64,000 nucleotides of DNA from Lachnospiraceae bacterium XBB1006 (lineage in GTDB: Bacteria > Bacillota > Clostridia > Lachnospirales > Lachnospiraceae): positions 124,001 to 188,000 of the forward strand of contig FOXT01000007.1 in NCBI GenBank assembly GCA_900115795.1, written 5' to 3'. The notes under the pieces are model-generated. The model worked only from the letters and a program-made list of their open reading frames with translations. It was not told the DNA's origin and did not search any database. Every line of letters begins with the position of its first letter. Position 1 is the stretch's first letter. A program made the translations under genes and the position numbers. Shown in pieces: positions 54,532 to 63,920 of this stretch.

Positions 54532-54990
54532 CTAGTTGAATGGTAATTCTTCATCTACTCCATCAGGGATGTTCATAAATCCATCCCCTACCGCAGAACT
54601 TGGTGCTGGATTTGGAGCCGGCTGCTGATAATTCTGCTGATAACCGCCACCACCGGCATTGTTATCACTTGATGCCTTACTCTCTGCAAATTCCTGCTGT
54701 TCAACAACAACATCCGTTGTGTAAACTCTCTGACCATCTTTCTCATAAGAACCGGTCTGAATGCGTCCTTCAACCACAATCTTAGTTCCTTTGTGGAAAT
54801 ATCTTTCCGCAAATTCTCCAGACTTTCCGAATGCCACACATTGAATAAAATCTGCTGTCTGCTCACCATCACGCTTAAAACGACGGTCAACAGCTAAGGT
54901 ATATCTTGCAACGGCCATAGACTGTGCGCCCTGTGAATAACGGACCTCAGGGTCTCTTGTCAGTCTTCCCATTAAAATTACTTTGTTCAT
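54532..54990 (-). CDS. ssb: single-stranded DNA-binding protein
   Basis: The 152-residue protein has an OB fold at residues 1-105 (MNKVILMGRLTRDPEVRYSQ, VAFGKSGEFAERYFHKGTKI, VEGRIQTGSYEKDGQRVY), a Gly/Asn/Gln/Pro-rich linker, and the acidic partner-binding tip EELPFN. It lies between rpsF and rpsR as usual in Firmicutes, so it is co-transcribed with them. Confidence 0.97.
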   Translation of the reverse strand: MNKVILMGRLTRDPEVRYSQGAQSMAVARYTLAVDRRFKRDGEQTADFIQCVAFGKSGEFAERYFHKGTKIVVEGRIQTGSYEKDGQRVYTTDVVVEQQEFAESKASSDNNAGGGGYQQNYQQPAPNPAPSSAVGDGFMNIPDGVDEELPFN

Positions 54991-55009
54991 ACGATGTCCT
55001 CTTTTCTAT

Positions 55010-55300
55010 TTATGCTTCGTCCGCTCTCACGCATAAGTATCTGATAACATTCTCTTCGATACGAAGACGATCCTCAAGCTGTGCTGGAGCTGTAGCTTCT
55101 GCATCAAACTGGATAAAGTAATAGAATCCCTCGTTCATCTTCTGGATTTCGTAAGCAAGTTTCTTCTTACCCCAATCATCTACATTAGTGATGGTTCCTC
55201 CGAAACGAGTAATCATTTCCTTTACTTTTTCGAGTTTTTCGCTTCTAGCTTCATCCTCTAATTTTACGCTGAGAACGAGTGCTAATTCATATTTGTTCAT
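55010..55300 (-). CDS. rpsF: 30S ribosomal protein S6
   Basis: The 96-residue protein has the S6 signature: MNKYELALVLSVKLEDEARS, FGGTITNVDDWGKKKLAYEI and GFYYFIQFDAEATAP. It is the first gene of rpsF-ssb-rpsR. A hairpin TCCCAA...TTTGGGA lies in the leader; I could not match it to the S6:S18 autoregulatory motif. Confidence 0.96.
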   Translation of the reverse strand: MNKYELALVLSVKLEDEARSEKLEKVKEMITRFGGTITNVDDWGKKKLAYEIQKMNEGFYYFIQFDAEATAPAQLEDRLRIEENVIRYLCVRADEA

Positions 55301-55381
55301 GCGAATTGTACCTCCTTTTGGTCTCTGGCTCCCAAACTTTAAATTGGGAACAAGGAAAAAATTTATATATCACGAATAGAT

Positions 55382-55410
55382 ATTTTATCACATTCAATCC
55401 ACATTTTCAA
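55382..55410 (-). promoter_or_regulatory. sigma-A-type promoter of the rpsF operon
   Basis: On the minus strand TTGAAA (55410-55405), 17 bases, TAAAAT (55387-55382). The -35 box lies inside the last codons of the DUF951 gene. Confidence 0.7.
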
Positions 55411-55579
55411 CTATTTTTTTAATATTTTTTTCAACTTTTACCCTTGGTAGCATGAGCATATGCCCGCATCCATCGCACTTTAATCGAAAATCTGCTCCAA
55501 TACGTAACACTTCCCATGAATTGCTGCCGCAAGGGTGTTTTTTTTTCATAATTAAATGATTACCTACTTGAATATCCAT
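55394..55579 (-). CDS. DUF951 domain protein
   Basis: A 61-residue protein matching the DUF951 pattern: an N-terminal strand (MDIQVGNHLIMKK), HPCGSNSWEVLRIGADFRLK and CDGCGHMLMLPR, with three cysteines that could hold a metal. The family is widespread in Firmicutes near rpsF/ssb and has no known function. It starts one base after the sirtuin stop codon, with the ribosome binding site inside the sirtuin gene. Confidence 0.88.
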   Translation of the reverse strand: MDIQVGNHLIMKKKHPCGSNSWEVLRIGADFRLKCDGCGHMLMLPRVKVEKNIKKIVENVD

Positions 55580-56323
55580 CTATGCCTCCATCGCCTCAAC
55601 TGCCTGCCGCATTACTTTCGCAATATCGTCTTGAATCAGCAAATCCGCAGAACTATCTGCCTGCGTTGCACTCTTATTAATCAATACCAGATGTTTTCCT
55701 TTAAAATAGTAAACCAAGGATGCTGCCGGATATACTACTAACGATGTTCCTCCTATTATCAATGTATCTGCTGCTGAAATTGCTTTTACAGCGTTCTGAA
55801 TTACATTCTGATCCAGTCCTTCCTCGTACAATACTACATCCGGACGCACCTTTCCACCACATACGTCGCAAATCGGCTCTCCATCTGCTGCCAACACATA
55901 ATCTGCGTCAAAGTTCTTACCACAATTTGTACAATAGTTCTTATGCACTGTTCCATGTAGTTCATACACCGTCTTACTTCCGGCCATTTGGTGTAACCCA
56001 TCAATGTTTTGTGTTACTACGGCCTTTAATTTTCCCATTTCCTCCAATTTTGCCAAAGCATAATGACAATCATTTGGTTTTGCATCCGGGTAGATTAAAT
56101 TCTTCTTGTAAAAATCGTAAAATTCATCTGGATGCATCATTAAAAAACTATGAGACACCGCTTGCTCCGGGGAAATGTTTCGATTTAATTTTTTACTAAA
56201 TATTCCATTTGAGCTTCTAAAATCCGGAATATTGCTGGCCGTACTTACTCCTGCACCCCCAAAAAATACGATGTTTTGGCTATTTTTTAATATTTCTGCT
56301 AACTTCATGATTTGATTTTCCAT
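55580..56323 (-). CDS. NAD-dependent protein deacylase (Sir2 family)
   Basis: A 247-residue class U-type sirtuin. The NAD-binding motif is FFGGAGVSTASNIPDFRSSN near residue 20, the catalytic His sits in YELHGTVHKNYC, the QNIDGLH sequence is near 105, and the zinc site has CTNCGK and CDVCGG. It removes acyl groups from lysines with NAD consumption. It is translationally close to DUF951 downstream, which suggests a common transcript. Confidence 0.94.
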   Translation of the reverse strand: MENQIMKLAEILKNSQNIVFFGGAGVSTASNIPDFRSSNGIFSKKLNRNISPEQAVSHSFLMMHPDEFYDFYKKNLIYPDAKPNDCHYALAKLEEMGKLKAVVTQNIDGLHQMAGSKTVYELHGTVHKNYCTNCGKNFDADYVLAADGEPICDVCGGKVRPDVVLYEEGLDQNVIQNAVKAISAADTLIIGGTSLVVYPAASLVYYFKGKHLVLINKSATQADSSADLLIQDDIAKVMRQAVEAMEA

Positions 56324-56344
56324 GTAAACACCTCATTTCCTCGA

Positions 56345-56373
56345 TTGCATTTTTGCTTATTGTGATGTATAAT
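56345..56373 (+). promoter_or_regulatory. sigma-A-type promoter of the LTA-synthase-like gene
   Basis: TTGCAT (56345-56350), 17-base spacer, TATAAT (56368-56373), about 55 bases before the ATG at 56428. The Shine-Dalgarno element (GAAAGAG) is weak. Confidence 0.7.
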
Positions 56374-56427
56374 GCTTTAGATTCTTTTTTATTTGATTAT
56401 AACACAATACGATGAAAGAGTATAACT

Positions 56428-58536
56428 ATGAACATGATGAAATTTAAAAAATTGCATGGAAGGAAGATAACATTTCCCTTCTCTAATAAGGTAAAAACTA
56501 AATATGAAAACTTCAAATCCGGGTTAAAGCATCCAGAACTTTTTTCTTTTCTGTGCCTATACCTTATTGTTCCAATCCTGGTAAATTTTATAATTGAATG
56601 TTTAGAGTTAAAGTCCATTTTGTCCGGACTTCGCTTTACATTCACGTCACCCTACGTTTTTATGGCGAATACGTTGATTATAATCATGACATTTATGATT
56701 TCATTACTTTTGCGAAAGCGTCATTTTTGGGTAACCTTACTTTCTGTTATTTGGCTTGTATTTGGTACTGCAAACTTTGTTTTGCTATGTAACCGTGTTA
56801 CACCTTTTACTGCTAACGATTTAATTTTAATTGATGCACTTTTTGAAGTGTTGCAGAAGTACTTTAACTTATTCCAGGTTGGATTATTAGTGATTTTGGG
56901 CATTCTTGGCATTATCATCTTAGTGATTATGTTTTTCCGTGCCAAGAAGGAACCTCGCTTGAAGCTTTATTTTAGCATTCCTATGATTGCAGCCTCAATT
57001 CTTGTTACCATTGGTGCTATTAAGCTTGGCATTCACTTAAACTACCTTGAGGCTCAGTTCGCAGAATTATCTGCTGCCTACCGAAACAATGGATTTGTCT
57101 ATTGCTTTACGAATAGTCTGATTGATAATGGCGTAAGCAAGCCAAAGGATTATTCTGCTGAATCTATGCAAGCGATTTTGCAGAATGACCACACTACCTT
57201 TTTCTCAGATAAGGCAAAAAAGAAACCAAATGTGATTTTTATCCAATTAGAATCCTTATTTGATGTGGGCGAGTTAAATGATGTTACTTTCTCCGGTGAC
57301 GTCCTTCCAAATATTAACCGTTTGCAAAAGAAGAATGGTGGATTATTTGAGGCTCCGGTTATTGGTGCCGGTACCGTTAATACAGAATTTGAAGTGCTCA
57401 CCGGTATGAATATGGACGATTTTGGTGCCGGTGAATATCCATTTAAAACAATTCTAAAGGAAACCACAACAGAAAGTCTTGCTTACAATTTGAAGTCCTA
57501 CGGATATCATGTACACGCACTTCATAACAACACCGGTAAGTTTTATAGCCGTGATATTGTTTACTCAAATCTTGGATTTGATGATTTTACTTCTGTTGAA
57601 TATATGCAGAATTACGATCGTACAATTATGGGTTGGGCCAAAGATTATTGCCTGACTGATTATATTTTAAAATGTATGGACCAAACCAAAAAACAGGATC
57701 TTGTATATACCATTTCCGTACAGGGACATGGTAGTTACAATGTTTCCGACAGCTACGAACACCACGTTACGATTACAGATATAAGTAAAAAGAAAGAGCC
57801 GTACCGTGACCAGCTTGAATATTATGCCAACATGATTTGGGAAATGGATGATTTTATTGGTCAGCTTATCAAAGCCTTAAAAGCACGTGGTGAGGATACT
57901 ATCCTCGTTGCTTACGGAGATCACTTGCCAAGTCTTGATATTCATGCATCAGAGCTTGACGGACGTAGCGTTTATCAAACCGATTATTTTATTTGGAACA
58001 ATTGCGGATTGAAGTTTGGACAAAAGGATATTCAGGCTAATGAGCTCAGTTCCTATATTTTGAAAAAACTCGGAATGAGCAATGGTATCATTAATTCCTT
58101 CCATCAGCATCATGCCGAAGACTATGATTTTAAGAAAAGTCTGGCGGCATTGGAATACGATATGCTCTATGGAAAACAACTCGTATACGGCGGAAAGAAT
58201 CCTTACAAACCTACGGATATGCGTTTTGGATTATACCCGATACGAATTACAAACGTAATTCCGGATGATACTGGCGAGAAATCCTATATCGTCCGCGGTG
58301 AGAATTTTACAAATTACAGCCGCGTTTACGTTAATGATGAAAAGATTGAAACTCATTTTATTGATAGCAATACCCTACAAGTTGTACCGGATTCTCCTTT
58401 GAAACCGAAGGATATGATTACTGTTTGGCAATCACATCTAACTTGTACCGATAGCTACTCATACAATGTAATCCAAATGGAATTAACCGATGAAGCACAG
58501 GAAGCATTAGAAATGGAAGAGGAGTCCAGCGAATAA
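56428..58536 (+). CDS. LTA synthase family sulfatase with C-terminal IPT/TIG-like domain
   Basis: A 702-residue membrane protein with five N-terminal helices (about residues 33-55, 72-92, 98-120, 142-166, 180-200) and an extracytoplasmic alkaline-phosphatase-type domain (about 260-590). The metal-binding residues fit PNVIFIQLES, the catalytic Thr in GAGTVNTEFEVLTG, WAKDYCLTD and VAYGDHLPS. Such enzymes transfer glycerol phosphate to build lipoteichoic acid. After the catalytic domain a beta-rich segment (about 620-685, IRITNVIPD...YIVRGENF...VYVNDEKI...VVPDSPL) looks like an IPT/TIG immunoglobulin-like domain, which is unusual for the family. The tail is acidic. Confidence 0.85.
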   Translation: MNMMKFKKLHGRKITFPFSNKVKTKYENFKSGLKHPELFSFLCLYLIVPILVNFIIECLELKSILSGLRFTFTSPYVFMANTLIIIMTFMISLLLRKRHFWVTLLSVIWLVFGTANFVLLCNRVTPFTANDLILIDALFEVLQKYFNLFQVGLLVILGILGIIILVIMFFRAKKEPRLKLYFSIPMIAASILVTIGAIKLGIHLNYLEAQFAELSAAYRNNGFVYCFTNSLIDNGVSKPKDYSAESMQAILQNDHTTFFSDKAKKKPNVIFIQLESLFDVGELNDVTFSGDVLPNINRLQKKNGGLFEAPVIGAGTVNTEFEVLTGMNMDDFGAGEYPFKTILKETTTESLAYNLKSYGYHVHALHNNTGKFYSRDIVYSNLGFDDFTSVEYMQNYDRTIMGWAKDYCLTDYILKCMDQTKKQDLVYTISVQGHGSYNVSDSYEHHVTITDISKKKEPYRDQLEYYANMIWEMDDFIGQLIKALKARGEDTILVAYGDHLPSLDIHASELDGRSVYQTDYFIWNNCGLKFGQKDIQANELSSYILKKLGMSNGIINSFHQHHAEDYDFKKSLAALEYDMLYGKQLVYGGKNPYKPTDMRFGLYPIRITNVIPDDTGEKSYIVRGENFTNYSRVYVNDEKIETHFIDSNTLQVVPDSPLKPKDMITVWQSHLTCTDSYSYNVIQMELTDEAQEALEMEEESSE

Positions 58537-58553
58537 GCTGAACTCCTTTTTTT
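58521..58553 (+). terminator. terminator after the LTA-synthase-like gene
   Basis: GGAGTCCAGC-GAATAA-GCTGAACTCC (one mismatch) followed by seven Ts on the plus strand. The stop codon lies in the loop. Confidence 0.85.
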
Positions 58554-59922
58554 ATGCTATATGAAAAAATATTGTCGCAATCCGGAAATACACCAAAATG
58601 GAACAGGTATCCACCACAGTTGTGATAAGCGGAGATGCCATCAAAGCCGGGTCAAGGCCTATCTTCTTGGCTGTTAACGGAAGAACTCCACCAATAAATT
58701 TAGCCAGCATAATGGTTACAACCAATGACAGTGCAACCACCATCGCCAATTGCGCATTCTTGTACATTAAGAAAATACGAATGCCGTTTACAACAGCCAA
58801 TACACATCCCACAATAATTGAAACTCCAAATTCCTTCGCAACCACTTTAAAAATATCCTTAAACACAATTTCATCCAATGCGATACCACGAATAATCAGG
58901 GTAGAACTCTGGGATCCACAGTTACCGCCGGTGTCCATTAGCATTGGAATAAATGATACCAGAAGCGGTACGGCTGCAAAAGCGTTCTCGTAGCTTGTAA
59001 TAATCGTTCCAGTAATTGTGGACGATAACATCAGCACCAGCAACCAGGCTATTCGGTTCTTTGCATGTTTAAAAATCGATGTTTTAAAATACGTATCCTC
59101 AGCCGATGTAATCGCTGCCATACGGGTAATATCCTCGGTATTCTCATCCTGCAATACTTCCATCGCATCGTCTACAGTGATAATTCCAACCAGTCGATCA
59201 TCGTGATCTACTACCGGAAATGCCAGAAATCCATATTTATTAAACATCTTTGCAACGTCTTCCTGATCATCCGCCGTAGACAGCGTAATAATCTTTGTTT
59301 CCATGATGTCTTCAATTCGTTCATCATCATTAGAGATTAGCAAATCCTTTACCGTACAAAGACCAATCAACTTACGATTTTCCGTTACATAAACGGTATA
59401 GACGGTTTCACTATTGCTGGCCATCTTACGAATACGAGCAATTGCCTCTCCAACTGTCATGTTTTTCTTAATATTTACATATTCCACCGTCATCATAGCG
59501 CCGGCAGAATCTTTTGGATATTTTAAAAGCTCATTAATCTGCTTTCTTGTCTTCTCGTCCGTATTTCGTAATATTCTAGCAACTACATTTGCAGGCATTT
59601 CCTCAATCATATCTACTGTATCGTCCAGAAACAGATCATCTAAAATCTGCTCTAATTCCTTATCTGTCAAGGAATTTACCAAGGTCGTCTGTGTGTCGTG
59701 CTCCATATAAGCAAACACTTCTGCTGCCTCTTCTTTTCCAAGAAGCCGAAATACCAATGGCAACTCTTTTTCATTTAATTCTTCAAAAATTGCCGCCACA
59801 TCCGCTTCATTGGTATCCGCAAGTAATTCTTTTAACTGCGTATATTTTCTTTGATCTACAAGTTCTTTAATTTTTTCCAAATCATCCTCTAGATAGTTGG
59901 TGTCGAAGTATTCTTCCTGCAT
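58552..59922 (-). CDS. mgtE: magnesium transporter MgtE
   Basis: A 456-residue magnesium channel. The cytosolic MgtE N-domain covers about residues 20-130 (ADVAAIFEELNEKELPLVFR), two CBS domains follow (about 140-260), and the C-terminal membrane domain has five helices (about 285-455), including the DTGGNCGSQSSTLIIRGIA pore region and a LPLTAKKIGLDPALMASP segment. Magnesium bound between CBS domains closes the channel. No M-box is present upstream because the preceding gene ends 14 bases away, so it probably shares that transcript. Confidence 0.94.
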   Translation of the reverse strand: MQEEYFDTNYLEDDLEKIKELVDQRKYTQLKELLADTNEADVAAIFEELNEKELPLVFRLLGKEEAAEVFAYMEHDTQTTLVNSLTDKELEQILDDLFLDDTVDMIEEMPANVVARILRNTDEKTRKQINELLKYPKDSAGAMMTVEYVNIKKNMTVGEAIARIRKMASNSETVYTVYVTENRKLIGLCTVKDLLISNDDERIEDIMETKIITLSTADDQEDVAKMFNKYGFLAFPVVDHDDRLVGIITVDDAMEVLQDENTEDITRMAAITSAEDTYFKTSIFKHAKNRIAWLLVLMLSSTITGTIITSYENAFAAVPLLVSFIPMLMDTGGNCGSQSSTLIIRGIALDEIVFKDIFKVVAKEFGVSIIVGCVLAVVNGIRIFLMYKNAQLAMVVALSLVVTIMLAKFIGGVLPLTAKKIGLDPALMASPLITTVVDTCSILVYFRIATIFFHIA

Positions 59923-59936
59923 CTTACCCTCCTATT

Positions 59937-60773
59937 CTAAAGTAACGCCTGATAAACATCTCGTTTGGAAATTCCACGTTCTTTTGCCACCATTCGCATG
60001 GCTTCCTTGTGGTCATATCCCTTCTCTTCAAATTGTTTTACATGCTCTTCTATCGTTATATTTGCATAGGCGTCCCTTTTTTCTTCTTCTATTTGCTGCT
60101 TACTTTTCCCTTCGATTACAATAACAAACTCTCCCTTAGGGGCACACCCGCTATAGGCCACCAGTGCCTGGGAAAATGTCGTTCGATCCACATTCTCATA
60201 TCGTTTTGTAATCTCTTTTACCAGAGAAACACTACGATCGCCTAATGCATCCTGCAATTCTTGCAACGTTTTTACCAAATGATGAGGTGCTTCGTATATT
60301 ACAATGGTCCGTGTTTCCCGCTTCAATTCGTCCAGAATTCGACCACGTTCTTTCTTATCCTTTGGTAAAAAAGCTTCAAAGCAAAATCGTCTGGTCTTTT
60401 GCCCAGACAACGTTAAAGCTGTTACTACTGCGCTAGCTCCCGGCAAAGATGTTACTTCAATTCCCTCTTCGTAACAAATACGAACCAACTCCTCTCCCGG
60501 ATCCGATATACCAGGAGTACCTGCATCGGTTATTAGCGCAATATTTTTTCCCTCTTTCATCTTTTCCACAAGCTGATAAGCCTTCTCAATCTTATTGAAT
60601 TCATGATAACTTGTCAAAGGCGTCTTGATTTCAAAGTGATTTAATAGTTTTAAAGAATTCCGGGTATCTTCCGCAGCAATTAAATCCACTTCTTCAAGCG
60701 TTCGCAATACGCGCAATGTAATATCTTCCAAATTTCCAATAGGCGTAGCGCACAAATAAAGCATTCCTGCCAT
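59937..60773 (-). CDS. rsmI: 16S rRNA (cytidine(1402)-2'-O)-methyltransferase
   Basis: A 278-residue tetrapyrrole-methylase-fold enzyme. The N-terminus reads LYLCATPIGNLEDITLRVLR and then AAEDTRNSLKLL; VTDAG-like ALITDAGTPGISDPG and TSLPGASAVVTALTLSG follow, all diagnostic of RsmI/YraL. It methylates the 2'-O of C1402 in the decoding centre. The helix-rich C-terminal 55 residues carry the usual extension. It stands 22 bases after trmN6. Confidence 0.95.
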   Translation of the reverse strand: MAGMLYLCATPIGNLEDITLRVLRTLEEVDLIAAEDTRNSLKLLNHFEIKTPLTSYHEFNKIEKAYQLVEKMKEGKNIALITDAGTPGISDPGEELVRICYEEGIEVTSLPGASAVVTALTLSGQKTRRFCFEAFLPKDKKERGRILDELKRETRTIVIYEAPHHLVKTLQELQDALGDRSVSLVKEITKRYENVDRTTFSQALVAYSGCAPKGEFVIVIEGKSKQQIEEEKRDAYANITIEEHVKQFEEKGYDHKEAMRMVAKERGISKRDVYQALL

Positions 60774-60795
60774 AAGATTTCCCTTCCTTTCTCCA

Positions 60796-61536
60796 CTATG
60801 GGCTATTGTATAATGCTACGATTTCTTCCGTATATACGCCATTCTTCTTATAAACAATAAGTGGACGCTCCACGGTCATTCGCGGGTTGCCATAAAGACT
60901 TCCCTCAATCAGAACCATATTCGGCTCCTTATCAATGTATGGATATACCAAACGCATTCTTTTTGGTTCAATGCGATATTTCATCATTACTGCCATAATT
61001 TCAGGAAGTCGAAATGGTCGATGCACCATATAAAATCGACCACCCGGCCGTAACAACACTGCAGCCTGTTTAACCACATCCTCCAATGTGCATAAAATCT
61101 CGTGGCGGGCAATGGCCTTTTCACTTTCCGGATTCACCAACCCATGCTTTCCTATCATATAAGGCGGATTGCAGGTTACCACATCATAAGAAGATGCCGC
61201 TGCGTAATCAGTGGCATCCTTAATATCTCCGGTAATAATTGTTACCTTCTCCTCCAGATGATTATAGATAACCGAGCGATGTGCCATATCCGCACTATCT
61301 TCCTGAATTTCCATTCCCGTAAAATGACTACCCTCGGTTCTTGCCTCTAATAAAATAGGAATCACGCCGGTTCCGGTGCAAAAATCCATTGCAACCTCGC
61401 CAGACTTTACCTTTGCAAAACTACTTAAAAGTACTGCATCCATTCCAAAACAAAATCGCTTTGGATCCTGAATAATCTTATATCCATTTCGATTTAAGTC
61501 ATCTAACCGTTCTCCGGCCTTTAATAAGGAACTCAT
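60796..61536 (-). CDS. tRNA1(Val) (adenine(37)-N6)-methyltransferase family protein
   Basis: A 246-residue class I methyltransferase of the YabB/TrmN6 type. The SAM motif is AMDFCTGTGVIPILL near residue 50, and the catalytic NPPY motif sits in VVTCNPPYMIGKHG near 125. ARHEILCTLEDVV and MVHRPFRLPEI further down are typical of the family. It overlaps yaaT by 4 bases (ATGA). Confidence 0.9.
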   Translation of the reverse strand: MSSLLKAGERLDDLNRNGYKIIQDPKRFCFGMDAVLLSSFAKVKSGEVAMDFCTGTGVIPILLEARTEGSHFTGMEIQEDSADMAHRSVIYNHLEEKVTIITGDIKDATDYAAASSYDVVTCNPPYMIGKHGLVNPESEKAIARHEILCTLEDVVKQAAVLLRPGGRFYMVHRPFRLPEIMAVMMKYRIEPKRMRLVYPYIDKEPNMVLIEGSLYGNPRMTVERPLIVYKKNGVYTEEIVALYNSP

Positions 61537-62429
61537 GAAAGCTTAGAGGAACCTTCTTTATCCTCAAGTGATGCAAGTTCCTTAATTTCTTCTGCAGTAA
61601 CCTGCACTTTTCTACGCTTCGGCTTGAATTTCAATTCATTCACATGGAACTCTTCCAATTCGATTTCGCCTCCAACATCCATAAGCACCTTGACTTGTTG
61701 CTTTAGAACGCTTACGCTAGACACCTCGCCCTTTCGGCCATCCCGGGTAGTTACAATCTCTCCAACCGCCGGTAAACGGCTGTTTAAATATTCATATGTT
61801 TCTGCTTCGTTCTTTAGACAACACATCAAGCGACCGCATAATCCTGAAATCTTAGTTGGATTCAATGATAAACTTTGCTCCTTGGCCATCTTAATGGAAA
61901 CAGGTACAAATTCCGGCAAAAACGTCTTACAGCACAACTCACGCCCACAAATTCCGATTCCACCAAGTACCTTCGTCTCGTCACGCACACCAATCTGTCT
62001 TAATTCAATACGTGTTCGGAAAACAGCCGCCAAATCCTTCACCAACTCACGGAAATCAATGCGCCCATCTGCGGTAAAATAGAATAAAAGCTTATTATTA
62101 TCAAACGTGTACTCAGCATCTACAAGCTTCATTTCTAAGCCATGTTTTGCAATCTTCTCTAAGCAAATTTTAAATGCTTCTTTCTCTTTCTCGTGGTTTC
62201 GCTCAACTTGCTCCTCATCTTTATCCGTTGCAACACGCATAACCGGTTTTAATGGACTTACAATAGCTTCTTCTTCTATCATCTTATTTGCAATTACCAC
62301 TTGTCCATATTCCACACCACGCGCTGTCTCTACAATAACGTGGTCATTTAATTCAATTTCTAAATCCATCGGGTCAAAATAGTATATTTTTCCCGCTGCT
62401 CGAAATCGAACACCAACTACTTTTATCAT
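61533..62429 (-). CDS. PSP1-domain protein YaaT
   Basis: The start is the ATG at 62429 (MIKVVGVRFR), with TTGGAGAG a few bases upstream; an ATG one codon before and a TTG further up are less well placed. The 298-residue protein has the PSP1 domain (RTRIELRQIGVRDETKVLGG, GICGRELCC, LSLNPTKISGLCGRLMCCL) with its cysteine pairs. In Bacillus YaaT joins YlbF and YmcA to affect sporulation and to control RNase Y iron-sulfur assemblies. It lies between holB and trmN6, the standard Firmicutes order. Confidence 0.93.
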   Translation of the reverse strand: MIKVVGVRFRAAGKIYYFDPMDLEIELNDHVIVETARGVEYGQVVIANKMIEEEAIVSPLKPVMRVATDKDEEQVERNHEKEKEAFKICLEKIAKHGLEMKLVDAEYTFDNNKLLFYFTADGRIDFRELVKDLAAVFRTRIELRQIGVRDETKVLGGIGICGRELCCKTFLPEFVPVSIKMAKEQSLSLNPTKISGLCGRLMCCLKNEAETYEYLNSRLPAVGEIVTTRDGRKGEVSSVSVLKQQVKVLMDVGGEIELEEFHVNELKFKPKRRKVQVTAEEIKELASLEDKEGSSKLS

Positions 62430-62442
62430 CATTCTCTCCAAT

Positions 62443-63432
62443 CTAGTTCTCTTTAATTGTTAAAAGCATTAACTCCAACGTCAACTCTAACTTCACGTTT
62501 GCACGCAGTCTGGTACGTGCTACTTCGATGGCCTTAATTATATTCTCAATACCTTCGTAAGAGCTCATACCTGCTTGTTTCTTAATTTCATATATCTCAT
62601 CCTGAAACACCAGTTTATTTACATCCATGGTGGCTTTGTATACCAATACATCCCGGTACCAAATCATCAGAATATCCAAATAATCCGTAATATCTAATTT
62701 ATATTCTTCCACCATCTTTACTGCCCCAATTAATTCCAGTAAGTCAATCTGGTGAATACGTTTCAAAAGTGAAACTGCTTCCTGTTTAATATGATTAAAA
62801 TCCTCAGACCCCGCTAATCTGGCAGCTTTTCCTACGTTTCCCTGTGCAAATGCCACGCAAATACCAGCCTGATCTTCCGGAACTGCTAAGGTATTCATTA
62901 AATAATCCTTTACAATTTGGTCAGCCACCGGTCGAACCTCTACCGTGATACAACGGGAACGAATCGTAGGCAAAAGCATTTGTGAATTGGTCGTGAGCAA
63001 AATCACCACCACATATTCCGGCGGCTCTTCTATGGTCTTTAAAATCGCATTCTGCGCATCCTCTGCCATTCGCTCAGCATGATTCACAATGTAAATCTTG
63101 TATCGGCTACTATAAGGCTTAATTGCCACATCATTATTAATCTGTGTACGAACATCCTTTATACCAATTCGATTATCTTTTTCCGGCTTCAGGTATATAA
63201 TATCCGGTTGATTACGCGTCAACGCCTGTTTGCAGGAATGGCATTCCATACAAGCATCCTTTGCACCCTTCTCACACTGAAGAGTCATGGCAAACGCATC
63301 TGCCAATGTCTTCTTACCTGCACCATCTTCACCGTCAAAAATATAAGCATGGGAAACTTTCCCCAGCATAATGGCATTTTGCAAGCTTTCAACCGCCTGC
63401 TCGTGTCCTAACACATTCTTAAATCCTGCCAT
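62443..63432 (-). CDS. holB: DNA polymerase III delta' subunit
   Basis: A 329-residue clamp-loader subunit. GHEQAVESLQNAI begins the AAA+ domain, with a P-loop FDGEDGAGKKTLADAF, a zinc module CxxxxxxxxCxxCxxC (QCEKGAKDACMECHSC), Walker B YIVNHAERM and sensor region TIEEPPEYVVVILLTTNSQ. Together with DnaX and HolA it loads the beta clamp. It is 13 bases before yaaT. Confidence 0.93.
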   Translation of the reverse strand: MAGFKNVLGHEQAVESLQNAIMLGKVSHAYIFDGEDGAGKKTLADAFAMTLQCEKGAKDACMECHSCKQALTRNQPDIIYLKPEKDNRIGIKDVRTQINNDVAIKPYSSRYKIYIVNHAERMAEDAQNAILKTIEEPPEYVVVILLTTNSQMLLPTIRSRCITVEVRPVADQIVKDYLMNTLAVPEDQAGICVAFAQGNVGKAARLAGSEDFNHIKQEAVSLLKRIHQIDLLELIGAVKMVEEYKLDITDYLDILMIWYRDVLVYKATMDVNKLVFQDEIYEIKKQAGMSSYEGIENIIKAIEVARTRLRANVKLELTLELMLLTIKEN

Positions 63433-63476
63433 ATTTCTTCTCTCCCTTAAGAATAAATCCTACCGTACCATCCATT

Positions 63477-63920
63477 TTATGTGAAAATATCGAGTAATAG
63501 TCCTGTAATATCCCCTACACGTGCCAGAATCGCAAGATGATCCTTCTCATCTTTGATTAATTCTTCTGCCAATGCATCCAGGTTCTCATCCACCAATCGA
63601 ACAATTCCATAAATACGGTGTCGTCCTTTTCTATCTAAAAAATTCTCTCTGGAAAACTTATGAGAACGATACACTACCTCATTCAGAAAATCCTTCACCA
63701 ACCCACGATATTTCTTCATATCGCGAATATCCATATGTTTTGCAAGCAATTCTCCCTGGGTGGTAATGTCCTTTAACAAACCGTCCACTTTTGCTTGAAG
63801 ATCTGCCTCCTCAATCTGACTTGCCAGGGTGAACTTAAAGGTTCCATCTGCTTTCTCCACTTTCTGACTTTCCGACAGCGCCGGAGTAGAAAGAAGCTTC
63901 TCTATCTTCATGTTATCCAT
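63477..63920 (-). CDS. YaaR family protein (DUF327)
   Basis: The start is the ATG at 63920 (MDNMKIEK), with AAAGGGGG in front; a frame six codons longer contains that site. The 147-residue all-helical protein has a central helix-rich core with [20 protein letters not shown] and ends IEAL-like ([10 protein letters not shown]), matching the YaaR/DUF327 family found next to holB in Firmicutes. The function is unknown. It overlaps the end of the preceding gene by 8 bases. Confidence 0.88.
   Translation of the reverse strand: MDNMKIEKLLSTPALSESQKVEKADGTFKFTLASQIEEADLQAKVDGLLKDITTQGELLAKHMDIRDMKKYRGLVKDFLNEVVYRSHKFSRENFLDRKGRHRIYGIVRLVDENLDALAEELIKDEKDHLAILARVGDITGLLLDIFT

Noticed and set aside
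55301-55393. S6:S18 autoregulatory RNA motif in the rpsF leader
   Set aside because: A TCCCAA/TTTGGGA hairpin exists, but I could not place the conserved CCG bulge of the motif, so I do not annotate it.
59923-59936. M-box magnesium riboswitch upstream of mgtE
   Set aside because: Only 14 bases separate mgtE from rsmI, so there is no room for it.
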